From assembly GCA_963707465.1 (NCBI GenBank), contig CAVPQK010000011.1:1-64000 (forward strand): DNA of 64,000 nt, read 5' to 3'. A program made the position numbers and the translations under genes. Below the pieces are notes generated by a model that saw nothing but the letters and a program-made list of their open reading frames with translations, did no database searches and was not told the DNA's origin. This DNA comes from Bog-159 sp963707465 (GTDB taxonomy: Bacteria > Acidobacteriota > Terriglobia > Bryobacterales > Bryobacteraceae). Positions within the stretch are counted from its first letter, which is position 1. Each line of letters begins with the position of its first letter. Below are positions 1-8,702 of the stretch, piece by piece.

Positions 1-51
1 CCGTATTTAAGCCTTGAGAGGGCTCTGTCCTAACCGTTAGACGATAGCGCC
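1..51 (-). tRNA. tRNA-Glu (anticodon CTC), 3' part cut off by the window edge
   Basis: Read on the minus strand, the sequence begins with the acceptor arm GGCGCTA at 51-45. It continues through a D-arm containing AACGGTTAGGAC and an anticodon arm with stem GAGCC/GGCTT and loop CTCTCAA, which gives anticodon CTC for glutamate. The T-arm and 3' acceptor strand lie beyond the window start, so this is the 5' two thirds of the gene. Confidence 0.85.
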
Positions 52-127
52 ATGGGTACGCAGTTTTAATTCTACCAATCCGCGCGGACCCTTGTCAGCC
101 CCGTACCCCTTACCAGGACGTCGCACC

Positions 128-2584
128 TCACTCGCAGCGGAGTGCGGTCATCGGATCGATGCGCGTTGCTCGCCGCGCCGGCAGCCACACGGCCGCCAAC
201 GCCACCGCACCAAGCACCACCGGTACGGTGGCGAACACCAGCGGGTCCCACGCCTTGACTCCAAACAGAAAATTCGCCAGCAACCGCGTCAGGCCGAACG
301 CCGCCGCCTCGCCGGCCAACGCGCCGGCCAGCGCCAGCCGCATGCCTTCCATCGCGATGCCGTTGCGCACCCGGTCCGGCGCGGCGCCCAGCGCTATGCG
401 GATCCCCAACTCCCGAGTGCGTTGCTCCACCGAATACGCCATCAATCCGTAAATGCCGATGGCGGCGAGCAGCAGCGCCGCGCAGCCGAAGATCGTCAGC
501 AGCGTCATGTTGAATCGCTCGCGCGCGGTGGACCGGGCCACCACTTCGTCCATCGACCGCACCCGCGCCACCGGCAATCCACCACTCGAATCCCGCAACT
601 CCCGTTCGATGGAAGCCCGCAGCGCATGCGGCGCACTGCGCGTGCGCACAATCCAGGCCAACGTCGAGGCGCGATTAGCCAGCGCCGTGATTCCATCCGT
701 CACTTGCGCCGTGGGCACATAAACGACTGGCTGCGGATCGCGATTGAGTCCGGAGTCGTGAACGTCCCCCGCAACGCCCACGATCTGCCGCGCAGGCTCC
801 GCGAACTCCGGACCGTATCCCTGGCCCAGGAGCAGGCGTTCGGCCCGTGGGAACTTGCGCGCAAAGGCTTCGTTGACGATGGCTACCCCTCCAGTGGCGC
901 CGTCGTCGCGATCCGTGAAGGCGCGTCCGCGCACGACCGGGATCTTGAAGATATCGAAATAACCCGGCGACACGGCCATCCAGCCGCGGCCATCGTAGCG
1001 CGCGCCCGTGGATGCCCCGCCCACAATGCTATACGGTATGCCGAATATCCCTTCCAGCGGCAGGTTGTAACTGGCGGCGGCGCGAGCGGCGCCGGGCAGG
1101 GCTTCGATGCGCCGAACGGCGTCGCGCACCAGTTGGTTCACATCGGCGGTCTTCTGGAATCGCGAACCGGCCAGCGACATGCGCATCGTCAGGATGTTTT
1201 GGCGGTCGAATCCAGGGGCGACTGCGCTCAATGCAGCGAAGGTACGAATGAGCAGCGCCGCTCCAATCAACAGCACCAGGGCCAGCGCCACCTCGCCCAT
1301 CGCCAGCAGCGCGCCTGTCCGTCGCTGATGCAGGCTGGCGCCCGATCGTCCGCCGCCCGCTTTCAGCGCGCTGTTCAGATCGGCCCGCGCAGCATCCAAC
1401 GCCGGGATAAACCCAAACATCACGCCGGTGGCGAGCGTCACAATGACGGCGAAGGCGGCCACCCGCCAATCCATCGCGCCGGCCGCGCCGTGCTCTCCAA
1501 GGCGCGGAATATCGCCCGGATTCAAGGCCAGCAGCGCGCGCACTCCCGCGCTGCCCAGCCCGAGTCCCAGCGCGCCTCCCAGCGCCGAGAGCACTACGCT
1601 TTCGGTAAGCAATTGGCGCACGATGCGGCCGCGCCCGGCGCCGATGGCGGCGCGGACGGCGATCTCGCGCCGGCGTCCGGTCGCGCGCGCCAGTAGCAGA
1701 TTGGTGACGTTAGCGCAAGCGATCAGCAGGACGAAACCCACCGCGCCGGCCAGCACCAACAGCGACGGGCGCACTTCAATGACGATCGCATCCTGGAATG
1801 GTTGTATGGCGAATCCGTCGCGCGGACCCATGATGTTCGGGAAGCTGCGGCGAAACTCGTCCGCCGCCAGTTGCAGTTGCGCGTTGGCTTTCCCCCGCGT
1901 GACGCCGGGCTTGAGGCGCGCGACCACGTTGAAGAACTGCGCGTGATCTGTGCTGGCGGGATCGATTTGAAATGGCAGCCACAGGTCCGGAGGCGTGTCG
2001 AGCTCCGTCGAGAATGCCGGAGCGACGACTCCCACCACCGTGTAAGGAGTGCCGCTGAGCGAAATGGTCTTGCCGGCTATTTGCGGATCGCGCCCGAAAC
2101 GGCGCTGCCACAATCCGTAACTGAGTACCACCACGTGGGCGCCGTTGGGGCGGTCTTCATCGGCGTTGAAGGTCCGGCCGAGCGCGATGGGCGCGCCGAA
2201 GAGGCGGAAGTAAGCGGACGAGACACGAATGCCGTGGACCTGTTCCGCATCTGCGCCGGCGGTCAAGTTGAAGCCGGCGCCGCTGTACTCGTAGGCGGAA
2301 ACGTCCTGGAACGCGCCCGTCTGCCGGCGTAGCGTGTTGAACTTCGTGGCGGAAGCGCCATAATTGGGCCCGGCGGGCGTGGTCTGGAAGAACAACACGA
2401 TGCGACCGGCGTCGGGGTAGGTCAGCGGTTTCAGCAGGACGGCGTTGACCACCGAGAAAATCGCGGTGTTCGCGCCGATGCCCAGCGCCAGGGCCGCCAG
2501 AGCGGTAGCCGCGAATGCCGGCGTCTTCCAAAGCGCGCGCAGGGCATAGCGTACGTCGTGAAGGAAGTCCTGGACGTAAGTCAC
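128..2584 (-). CDS. ADOP-type ABC transporter permease (MacB/FtsX fold, duplicated)
   Basis: An 818-residue inner-membrane protein with the organisation of acidobacterial duplicated orphan permeases. There is a short cytoplasmic N-terminal segment (DVRYALRALWKTP), TM1 at about residues 26-48 (ALGIGANTAIFSVVNAVLL), a MacB-like periplasmic domain, and an FtsX three-helix module at about 275-400 (LLIACANVTNLLLARATGRR). A second periplasmic domain and a second FtsX module (about 695-810, ending RRATRIDPMTALR) follow. No ATPase is adjacent, as is usual for this family. The start is GTG with AGGTGA just upstream. It lies 11 bp downstream of the TonB receptor gene, so the two are probably cotranscribed. 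The family is thought to export peptides or lipids; the substrate is unknown. Confidence 0.93.
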   Translation of the reverse strand: MTYVQDFLHDVRYALRALWKTPAFAATALAALALGIGANTAIFSVVNAVLLKPLTYPDAGRIVLFFQTTPAGPNYGASATKFNTLRRQTGAFQDVSAYEYSGAGFNLTAGADAEQVHGIRVSSAYFRLFGAPIALGRTFNADEDRPNGAHVVVLSYGLWQRRFGRDPQIAGKTISLSGTPYTVVGVVAPAFSTELDTPPDLWLPFQIDPASTDHAQFFNVVARLKPGVTRGKANAQLQLAADEFRRSFPNIMGPRDGFAIQPFQDAIVIEVRPSLLVLAGAVGFVLLIACANVTNLLLARATGRRREIAVRAAIGAGRGRIVRQLLTESVVLSALGGALGLGLGSAGVRALLALNPGDIPRLGEHGAAGAMDWRVAAFAVIVTLATGVMFGFIPALDAARADLNSALKAGGGRSGASLHQRRTGALLAMGEVALALVLLIGAALLIRTFAALSAVAPGFDRQNILTMRMSLAGSRFQKTADVNQLVRDAVRRIEALPGAARAAASYNLPLEGIFGIPYSIVGGASTGARYDGRGWMAVSPGYFDIFKIPVVRGRAFTDRDDGATGGVAIVNEAFARKFPRAERLLLGQGYGPEFAEPARQIVGVAGDVHDSGLNRDPQPVVYVPTAQVTDGITALANRASTLAWIVRTRSAPHALRASIERELRDSSGGLPVARVRSMDEVVARSTARERFNMTLLTIFGCAALLLAAIGIYGLMAYSVEQRTRELGIRIALGAAPDRVRNGIAMEGMRLALAGALAGEAAAFGLTRLLANFLFGVKAWDPLVFATVPVVLGAVALAAVWLPARRATRIDPMTALRCE

Positions 2585-2595
2585 ACTTCACCTAC

Positions 2596-5500
2596 TCAGA
2601 AAATGTACTTGATCCCCAACTGAACCTGCCGCGGCGGCTTATTGCCGTAAGCGTTCTCCGATAGCACCTGTCCGAAATTGGGGCTCTCGAACACATGGTT
2701 CGGGATGTCGAGGTTCGGATGGTTGAGCAAATTGAACACCTCACCGCGAAGCTGCAGCCGGTGGCTCTCCTTGCGCAGCAGAAAGTTCTTGTACATCGAG
2801 AAATCCACGTTCGTCAGTCCCGGCCCGGTCATGATATTGCGCCCGGCATCGCCGAACTGACCCGCCGGCGGCTCAACGAAAGCGCAGGTGTTAAACCAGC
2901 TTCCCGGTTGGTCCACCACGTCGGCTGCCAGTCCCCCTTGCGAAATCGTGGTGTGGCACGCCGGGTTCGGGTTCGCCATCACCGGACCGGGCGTGTACGG
3001 GTTGGAGATCAAATCCGGCCGGTACGGGTTGCCAAACGCGGCGATAGCCGACCCGGACTGCGAAGATGGCAGGTTCACCGTGAACGGCGACCCCGTCTGG
3101 GCCGTCAGGATACCGGCCGCCTGCCAGTCGCCTAGCAGTCCCTTCTGCCAGCCCGCATGCGTGACCCACTTGCGGCCGAACGGCAGGTCGTAAACCGAAC
3201 TGACCACGAGACGATCCTTCGCGTTGAAATCGGAAAGCCCGCGGTCGGCCTGCGGGTCGTATGAGTTCTGCGGCAGACCGGAGCCCACGCTGCCGCCGAA
3301 CACCGACGAAACGTCGTCAATGGATTTCGAGAAGGTGTACGCAGCCAGAAACGTGAGGCCTTGGGCGACGCGCCTTTCGGAGCGGAACTGCAGGGAGTTG
3401 TACGAACTGGCGGCGCCCGATTCCACGTAAAGGATCGACGAGAACTGCGGGTAAGGCGCCAGTCCCGTGACGGGGTTGGTCTGATTCAGATCGCGCACGT
3501 CGGCCAGGTGCGTGCCCTTGGATCCCACGTATGCCAGATCGACCATCCAGTTAGGCTTGATTTCATATTGCAGATCCACGTTCCATTGCTGCATGTAGGC
3601 GTCGCGGAAGTTGCGCGCGATCATGTTGGGTTCCACGATCGCGTTGGCCGGCTGGTCGAGAATATTCTGAATCGTGTTGGTGCCGCTGTTGGGGTAATAG
3701 GACAGATCGTAGAAAGGCGGATTGAAGCGCGGAAAGACGTTGATGTTGAAGATACCCACGTCATAGAAGATGCCGTAGGCGGCGCGCACCACCCAGCGCT
3801 CGGTCTTCATCGGCCGCCAGGCAACTCCGATGCGCGGCGCGAAATCGGTGCGCGTCGGATTGTAAGTGGCGCGCGGAACTCCGTCCGTTCCGGCCTGGAT
3901 GAACTGGCAGTTGGGAACCGGCGTGCAGGTTGCGGAATTGGCGCTGAGATCGGGAATGCTGTAGCGATTGTGATCCTCCACCGCGGGGCTGTTGTACTCA
4001 TACCGCATGCCCACGTTTAACAATAGCCGCGGCACCACGTGGATATCGTCCTGGATGTAATAATTCATGCCCGTGCTGCGCACGGTGTTGAAAGTGTTGC
4101 CCGACACGCCTACCGCGTAATCGGGTATGCCCACGGCCAACTGGGCCAGGGCCTCTCCGGGAGTTCCGGCCATGCCGTCTTCAGTGCCCGCCTCGAAGAA
4201 GAAATCGCCGCGCGCAACGAAATCGAGGTAGTTGTCGATTTGGATGTCGCGGATATCTGCTCCGAACTTGAACTGATTGCGTCCTTTGATCCAGGACAGA
4301 TTGTCGGAGAGATGCACGGTCGTATCGTGGCGGTCTTGCGGATAGTTCAGCGGCTCGCCGATCCCGTCGAATCCCAGCAGATTGACTTCCGGATATCCCA
4401 GGTCCACCGAATTGGTCAGCACGTCCGGAAAGTCCAATTGCGCGCTTATGTTCTGGCCATAGCTTTGCTGCAGCGCGCCCGCCCGCATGCGGTTGTATCC
4501 CAGCCGAAACTCGTTGATGGCGGCGGAAGTAAATACGTGCGTCCAGCTCAACCCGCCGTTCTGGCCGTCGTTGAGGGTGTAGCTGCCGTAACCCGGCAAA
4601 TTGGTGAACGCATTCACCGGATCGAAAGGATTGAAACGATCCTGGTCGAAGATCGCCCAGTGCGCCGACAGCGTGTCGTTAGTCCCAACGTGGTGGTCCA
4701 CCTTGACCAGGCCCAGGTTCTCGGTATTCCGAATCACAGGCGCGGAAACGAAGGTGTTCGAGTTCGCCAGGTCGGTCCCCACGTTGGCGGCCGGATAGAG
4801 ATTGAGGATCGCTTGCCCGGCGGGATTTAGGGGAATGCCAACGCCAGATAGTATTCCTTCAATTTCCGACAACTGCGTTTGCGAGGGCACCGTGGCCTCG
4901 CGCGTGGTGGCCTGCCGCAGGCGCAGACTCTCGTACGATACAAAGAAGAAGGTTTTGTTTTTGCGAATCGGACCGCCGAAGGTCGCGCCAAACTGGTCAC
5001 GGTCGAAGCTGGGGATCGGGCCGCAGGTGCCCGGTATCGAATCGGGCGAGCAATAGGGCTGATCGAAATAATTCTTGGCGTCCAGGTTCCGGTTGCGCAG
5101 GAACTCGAAAAGTCCGCCGTGAAACTGGTTGGAGCCGCTCTTCAAAATCACGTTGATTTGCGCGCCGCCGCTGCGCCCGAATTCCGCCGAGTAGTCGCTC
5201 GACTGCACTTTGAACTCTTGAATGGCGTCAATCGACGGCAGGGCGACGTATTGGTTGATGTACGGGTCGTTGTTGTCCACGCCCTCCAGCAGGAAGTTGT
5301 TCGACTGCTCCCGCGCGCCATTCACGCTCACCGCGCCGCCCTGTGTGGAGTTCTGCGATCCTTCGACGGGCAATTGGCTGCCCGGCGCCAACAGCGCGAA
5401 CGCCAGGAAATTCCGCTCGTTCAGGGGCAACTCGTGTACCAGGCGGCCGTCGATCACTTGCCCCATGGCGGAGGTGTCGGTCTGGATAATCGCCGGCGTG

Positions 5501-5862
5501 TCGCTGACTTTCACTTCCTCGGTGAGGATGCCGACCTGCAGCGTAAAATCGACGCGCGCGGTTTGCTCCACGTCCAAGCCGACATCGGAGAGAACGGCCC
5601 TGCGAAAGCCGTCCTTCTCTACGGCCACCCGGTAGTGCCCCGGAGGCAACAGGGCCACCGTGAAATCGCCATCGTCATTGGTCGCCGCGTCGCGCGCGGC
5701 GTTCGTTGTGAGGCTGGTTACCGTCACCCGCGCCTTGGGGACGACACCCCCGCTGGTGTCGGTTACCGTCCCGGTGATGGTACCTGTAGGATCGTTTGCG
5801 AGGAGCGGAAAAACGAGCGTACTCCACAGCAAAGGCACGCGTAAGAACCGTCGAAAGCACAT
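2596..5862 (-). CDS. Oar-like TonB-dependent receptor with N-terminal carboxypeptidase-regulatory-like domain
   Basis: The chosen start gives a 1088-residue outer-membrane protein. The longer frame begins 34 codons upstream, but the ATG at 5862 opens directly onto a signal peptide (MCFRRFLRVPLLWSTLVFPL) and has a purine-rich GGGGCAAG upstream. After cleavage comes a CarboxypepD_reg Ig-like domain (TGTITGTVTDTSGGVVP, about residues 25-110). A plug segment follows (VNGAREQSNNFLLEGVDNND and IQEFKVQSSDYSAEFGRSGG), then FHGGLFEFLRNRNLDAKNYF and a long beta-barrel that ends in an aromatic residue (QLGIKYIF), as outer-membrane barrels do. Expansions of this class are typical of Acidobacteriota, and import of oligosaccharides or peptides is presumed. 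The gene lies 11 bp upstream of the ADOP permease. Confidence 0.92.
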   Translation of the reverse strand: MCFRRFLRVPLLWSTLVFPLLANDPTGTITGTVTDTSGGVVPKARVTVTSLTTNAARDAATNDDGDFTVALLPPGHYRVAVEKDGFRRAVLSDVGLDVEQTARVDFTLQVGILTEEVKVSDTPAIIQTDTSAMGQVIDGRLVHELPLNERNFLAFALLAPGSQLPVEGSQNSTQGGAVSVNGAREQSNNFLLEGVDNNDPYINQYVALPSIDAIQEFKVQSSDYSAEFGRSGGAQINVILKSGSNQFHGGLFEFLRNRNLDAKNYFDQPYCSPDSIPGTCGPIPSFDRDQFGATFGGPIRKNKTFFFVSYESLRLRQATTREATVPSQTQLSEIEGILSGVGIPLNPAGQAILNLYPAANVGTDLANSNTFVSAPVIRNTENLGLVKVDHHVGTNDTLSAHWAIFDQDRFNPFDPVNAFTNLPGYGSYTLNDGQNGGLSWTHVFTSAAINEFRLGYNRMRAGALQQSYGQNISAQLDFPDVLTNSVDLGYPEVNLLGFDGIGEPLNYPQDRHDTTVHLSDNLSWIKGRNQFKFGADIRDIQIDNYLDFVARGDFFFEAGTEDGMAGTPGEALAQLAVGIPDYAVGVSGNTFNTVRSTGMNYYIQDDIHVVPRLLLNVGMRYEYNSPAVEDHNRYSIPDLSANSATCTPVPNCQFIQAGTDGVPRATYNPTRTDFAPRIGVAWRPMKTERWVVRAAYGIFYDVGIFNINVFPRFNPPFYDLSYYPNSGTNTIQNILDQPANAIVEPNMIARNFRDAYMQQWNVDLQYEIKPNWMVDLAYVGSKGTHLADVRDLNQTNPVTGLAPYPQFSSILYVESGAASSYNSLQFRSERRVAQGLTFLAAYTFSKSIDDVSSVFGGSVGSGLPQNSYDPQADRGLSDFNAKDRLVVSSVYDLPFGRKWVTHAGWQKGLLGDWQAAGILTAQTGSPFTVNLPSSQSGSAIAAFGNPYRPDLISNPYTPGPVMANPNPACHTTISQGGLAADVVDQPGSWFNTCAFVEPPAGQFGDAGRNIMTGPGLTNVDFSMYKNFLLRKESHRLQLRGEVFNLLNHPNLDIPNHVFESPNFGQVLSENAYGNKPPRQVQLGIKYIF

Positions 5863-6042
5863 TCTGTTCTTGCCCCGTTGATGCAGTTGCCCAGCATACC
5901 AAGATATTGGACGTAGCACCACGGGTGGCGTTACGGTGTCCCATGGCCCCCTACAGGCCACCAAGGGTCATGAAGACGCGGTGCGCAGTGGGGCAGGCGC
6001 TCCGCCGGTCCACCGGCCGCAGGCCGGCAAGCTTGAAGAGCG

Positions 6043-6423
6043 CTTTCAAAGGAGCAGCCCGCGCATCGCTGGACGGGCATGTTGGATGCCGGCGTGCGCG
6101 CCGCCTGGGCCGCCTCCTCGCATGCGGCTCGCATGATGGTGAAGCGTCGTAGCGGCCTCATCGTGAACACCGGCTACTGGACCGCTCGCAAATACATGGC
6201 CCCCGAACTGCTTTCCCACGGCCTGACGGTGGCCTCGCTCTATCCTGGCCTGCTCTATCCAACAGCGAGAGTCCGGAATTCATCGGGCGGGTCGTCGTAG
6301 CGCTGCACGAACCCAACCTGCTCGAACGCACCGGCAAGGTCGTAATCGCGGCGGAGGTCGCGCGGGAAATCGGCGTCGTGGATGTCGATGGCCGCCAGCC
6401 CGCACCCTTGACTCTGGAAACCG
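6043..6423 (+). pseudogene. Remnant of a short-chain dehydrogenase/reductase (SDR) gene
   Basis: Two pieces in different frames match the DHRS1-like SDR pattern. The first (about 6043-6270) reads EQPAHRWTGMLDAG, then VRAAWAASSHAARMMV, RRSGLIVNTGYWTARKYM and, immediately after, APELLSHGLTVASLYPGL. In intact members the catalytic Tyr-x-x-x-Lys segment and a helix lie between KYM and the HEL/PEL motif. Here they are missing, so there is an internal deletion. The second piece, beginning near 6263, reads SESPEFIGRVVVALHEPNLL and then TGKVVIAAEVAREIG and VDVDGRQPAPLTLE. The N-terminal Rossmann segment is not recognisable upstream. With no start, no catalytic site and at least one frame change, this cannot encode an active enzyme. 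Nothing else is seen in 5863-6042. Confidence 0.7.
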
Positions 6424-6490
6424 CCGCACCGAGCGGCTACGTTTGCTACGGCTGCAACGGTATAATGATGCGATCGACAGGAGTGCACGC

Positions 6491-7360
6491 ATGCCACGTC
6501 TCGTCCGCTGTTCTCTCATCCAGGCGCACACGGATGCTTCCCCGGATCTGCCCCTGGCCGAGATCAAGCGGGCCATGATCGACAAGCATCTGGAATATAT
6601 CCGCCAGGCAGCCGAGGCCGGCGCGCGCATCGTGTGCCTGCAGGAGTTGTTCAACGGTCCCTACTTCTGCGCCGAGCAGCAGGTGCGCTGGTACGATTTC
6701 ACCGAGCCCGTACCGGAAGGCCCAACCATTCGGCTCATGCAGGACGTCGCCCGCCGGCACGGCATCGCCCTGATCGTCCCGGTCTACGAACGCGAGCAGG
6801 AGGGCGTGTACTACAATACGGCCGCTGTGATCTCGGCCGAAGGTGTCTATCTGGGCAAATATCGCAAGACCCACATCCCGCACGTGGCGCCTGGTTTTTG
6901 GGAAAAGTTCTATTTCCGGCCGGGAAACCTGGGCTATCCGGTGTTCGATGTGGGCGTGGCGCGCATCGGCGTCTATATCTGCTATGACCGCCACTTCCCC
7001 GAAGGCGCGCGCGCGCTGGGGCTCAATGGCGCGGAGATCGTATTCAATCCTTCCGCCACCGTCGCCGGATTGAGCGAGCATCTCTGGAAACTGGAGCAGC
7101 CCGCGCACGCGGTGGCCAACGGCTATTACATCGCCGCCATCAATCGCGTGGGCGTGGAAGCGCCCTGGAATATCGGCGAATTCTACGGCTCGAGTTACTT
7201 CTGCAATCCGCGCGGCCAGATTGTCGCGCAGGCTTCGCGCGACCGCGATGAAGTGTTGACCGCCGATCTGGATCTGGACTTGATCGCCGAAGTGCGCAAG
7301 ACCTGGCAATTCTTCCGCGACCGCCGGCCCGACATGTACGCCGCACTGACCATCGCATAA
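6491..7360 (+). CDS. Nitrilase-superfamily amidohydrolase, probable beta-ureidopropionase / N-carbamoyl-beta-alanine amidase
   Basis: A 289-residue cytoplasmic carbon-nitrogen hydrolase. The catalytic triad of the family is visible: Glu52 in CLQELFNG, Lys126 in GKYRKTHIP and Cys164 in YICYDRHFPEG. The ATG at 6491 is chosen because ACAGGAGTG lies just upstream and the conserved fold begins at once; the longer frame to 6443 adds no conserved sequence. The neighbours decide the likely role. The next two genes encode both subunits of dihydropyrimidine dehydrogenase, so this enzyme would carry out the last step of reductive uracil/thymine degradation, N-carbamoyl-beta-alanine to beta-alanine, CO2 and ammonia. 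N-carbamoylputrescine amidase is a closely related alternative that sequence alone cannot exclude. Confidence 0.85.
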   Translation: MPRLVRCSLIQAHTDASPDLPLAEIKRAMIDKHLEYIRQAAEAGARIVCLQELFNGPYFCAEQQVRWYDFTEPVPEGPTIRLMQDVARRHGIALIVPVYEREQEGVYYNTAAVISAEGVYLGKYRKTHIPHVAPGFWEKFYFRPGNLGYPVFDVGVARIGVYICYDRHFPEGARALGLNGAEIVFNPSATVAGLSEHLWKLEQPAHAVANGYYIAAINRVGVEAPWNIGEFYGSSYFCNPRGQIVAQASRDRDEVLTADLDLDLIAEVRKTWQFFRDRRPDMYAALTIA

Positions 7361-7376
7361 GCCAGCACGTAAACCT

Positions 7377-8702
7377 ATGACCGACGAGCGCCAATTCGCC
7401 GACAGCTTTGCCGAGATTCATCCGCCGCTGGGCGCGCGCCGGGCGCTGGTGGAGGCGAACCGCTGTCTCTACTGTTTCGATGCGCCATGCTCCAACGCCT
7501 GCCCCACGCACATCGATGTTCCCGGCTTCATCAAAAAGATCTCGAGCGGGAATCCGGGTGGTTCGGCGTTGACCATCTTGAGCGCGAATATCCTGGGGCT
7601 GAGTTGTGCGCGGGTGTGCCCGGTGGACGTTTTGTGCGAAGCCGCCTGCGTGATGCACCGGTACAATCAACGGCCCATCGAGATCGGACGCCTGCAGCGC
7701 CACGCGATGGACCATTTCTACGGCTCCGGCCGGCGATTGCCGGTGGCGGAAGTCGACAAATCCGGGCGCGTGGCCTGCATCGGCGCCGGTCCCGCGTCGC
7801 TGGCGTGCGCGGCGTGGCTGCGGCAGCGGGGCGTTGCGGTCACCATCTTCGACAGCCGTCCCCTGGCCGGGGGACTCAATACCTATGGCGTGGCCGAATA
7901 TAAGCTGCGGCCTTCCGACAGCCAGCAGGAGGTCGAGTTAGTGCGCTCGTTGGGCGTAGAGTTCCGGCTGAGCGCGGAGATCGGCGGCGAGTTGCGCATC
8001 AAAGAGATGGAAGAACAGTTCGACTTCGTCTTCCTGGGCGTGGGCCTGGGCCGCGCGCATCCGCTCGACATACCCGGCGAAGGTCTGCCAGGTGTGATCG
8101 ACGCGCTGCGTTTCATCGCGGAATACAAGATGCACCGGGGCGCGCGGGTGGGAGGCCGCGTGGTGGTGATTGGCGGCGGCAACACAGCGGTCGACGCGGC
8201 TAGCGCAGCCCTGCGGTTGGGCGCGGAAGAGGTGCATGTGCTCTATCGCCGCAGCGAAACGGAGCTGCCCGCCTTTGAGTTCGAATTCGACCGGGCCAGA
8301 CAGGAGGGCGTGAGCTTCCATTGGCTGACGCAGCCAGTGGCCATTCACGGCAAGGACGCGGTGGCATCGGTGGAATGTGTGCGCATGGAACTCGGGCCGC
8401 CCGACCGTAAAGGCCGCCGCCAGCCGCGGCAGGTGCCCGGCTCCAATTTCAATCTGCCGTGCGACATGGTGATTCCTTCCATCGGGCAATCCCGGCTCCT
8501 CGACTTTCTGTCGCAGTTCCGCGATATTCGACTCGCGGGCGGATGCGTGACCGTGGATCCGGCCACCGGCCAGACCAGCAACCCGCGATATTTTGCCGGG
8601 GGCGACTGCGTGAACGGCGGCCGCGAGGTAGTGGATGCGGTGGCGGAAGGCAAACGCGCCGCGGCCGGAATCGCGCGCGGCCTGGAGGCCATCCATGGCT
8701 GA
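7377..8702 (+). CDS. preT: Dihydropyrimidine dehydrogenase, NAD(P)H/FAD-binding subunit PreT
   Basis: A 441-residue GltD-like flavoprotein. The N-terminal region has the Fe-S ligand cysteines CLYCFDAPCSNACPTHID and LSCARVCPVDVLCEAAC (about residues 28-95). The FAD-binding glycine motif IGAGPASLACAAWL follows at about 135, and the NAD(P)-binding motif VVIGGGNTAVDAASAALRLG at about 262. It passes electrons from NAD(P)H to PreA for reduction of uracil and thymine to their dihydro forms. It starts 17 bp after the amidohydrolase and overlaps preA by 8 bp, which suggests translational coupling. Other GltD-like proteins share the fold, but the adjacent preA makes this assignment firm. Confidence 0.93.
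   Translation: MTDERQFADSFAEIHPPLGARRALVEANRCLYCFDAPCSNACPTHIDVPGFIKKISSGNPGGSALTILSANILGLSCARVCPVDVLCEAACVMHRYNQRPIEIGRLQRHAMDHFYGSGRRLPVAEVDKSGRVACIGAGPASLACAAWLRQRGVAVTIFDSRPLAGGLNTYGVAEYKLRPSDSQQEVELVRSLGVEFRLSAEIGGELRIKEMEEQFDFVFLGVGLGRAHPLDIPGEGLPGVIDALRFIAEYKMHRGARVGGRVVVIGGGNTAVDAASAALRLGAEEVHVLYRRSETELPAFEFEFDRARQEGVSFHWLTQPVAIHGKDAVASVECVRMELGPPDRKGRRQPRQVPGSNFNLPCDMVIPSIGQSRLLDFLSQFRDIRLAGGCVTVDPATGQTSNPRYFAGGDCVNGGREVVDAVAEGKRAAAGIARGLEAIHG

Noticed and set aside
92..1696. 534-codon open frame on the plus strand opposite the ADOP permease
   Set aside because: Shadow of a high-GC gene: its protein is Arg/His/Gln-rich with no domain, while the minus strand has a complete, conserved permease.
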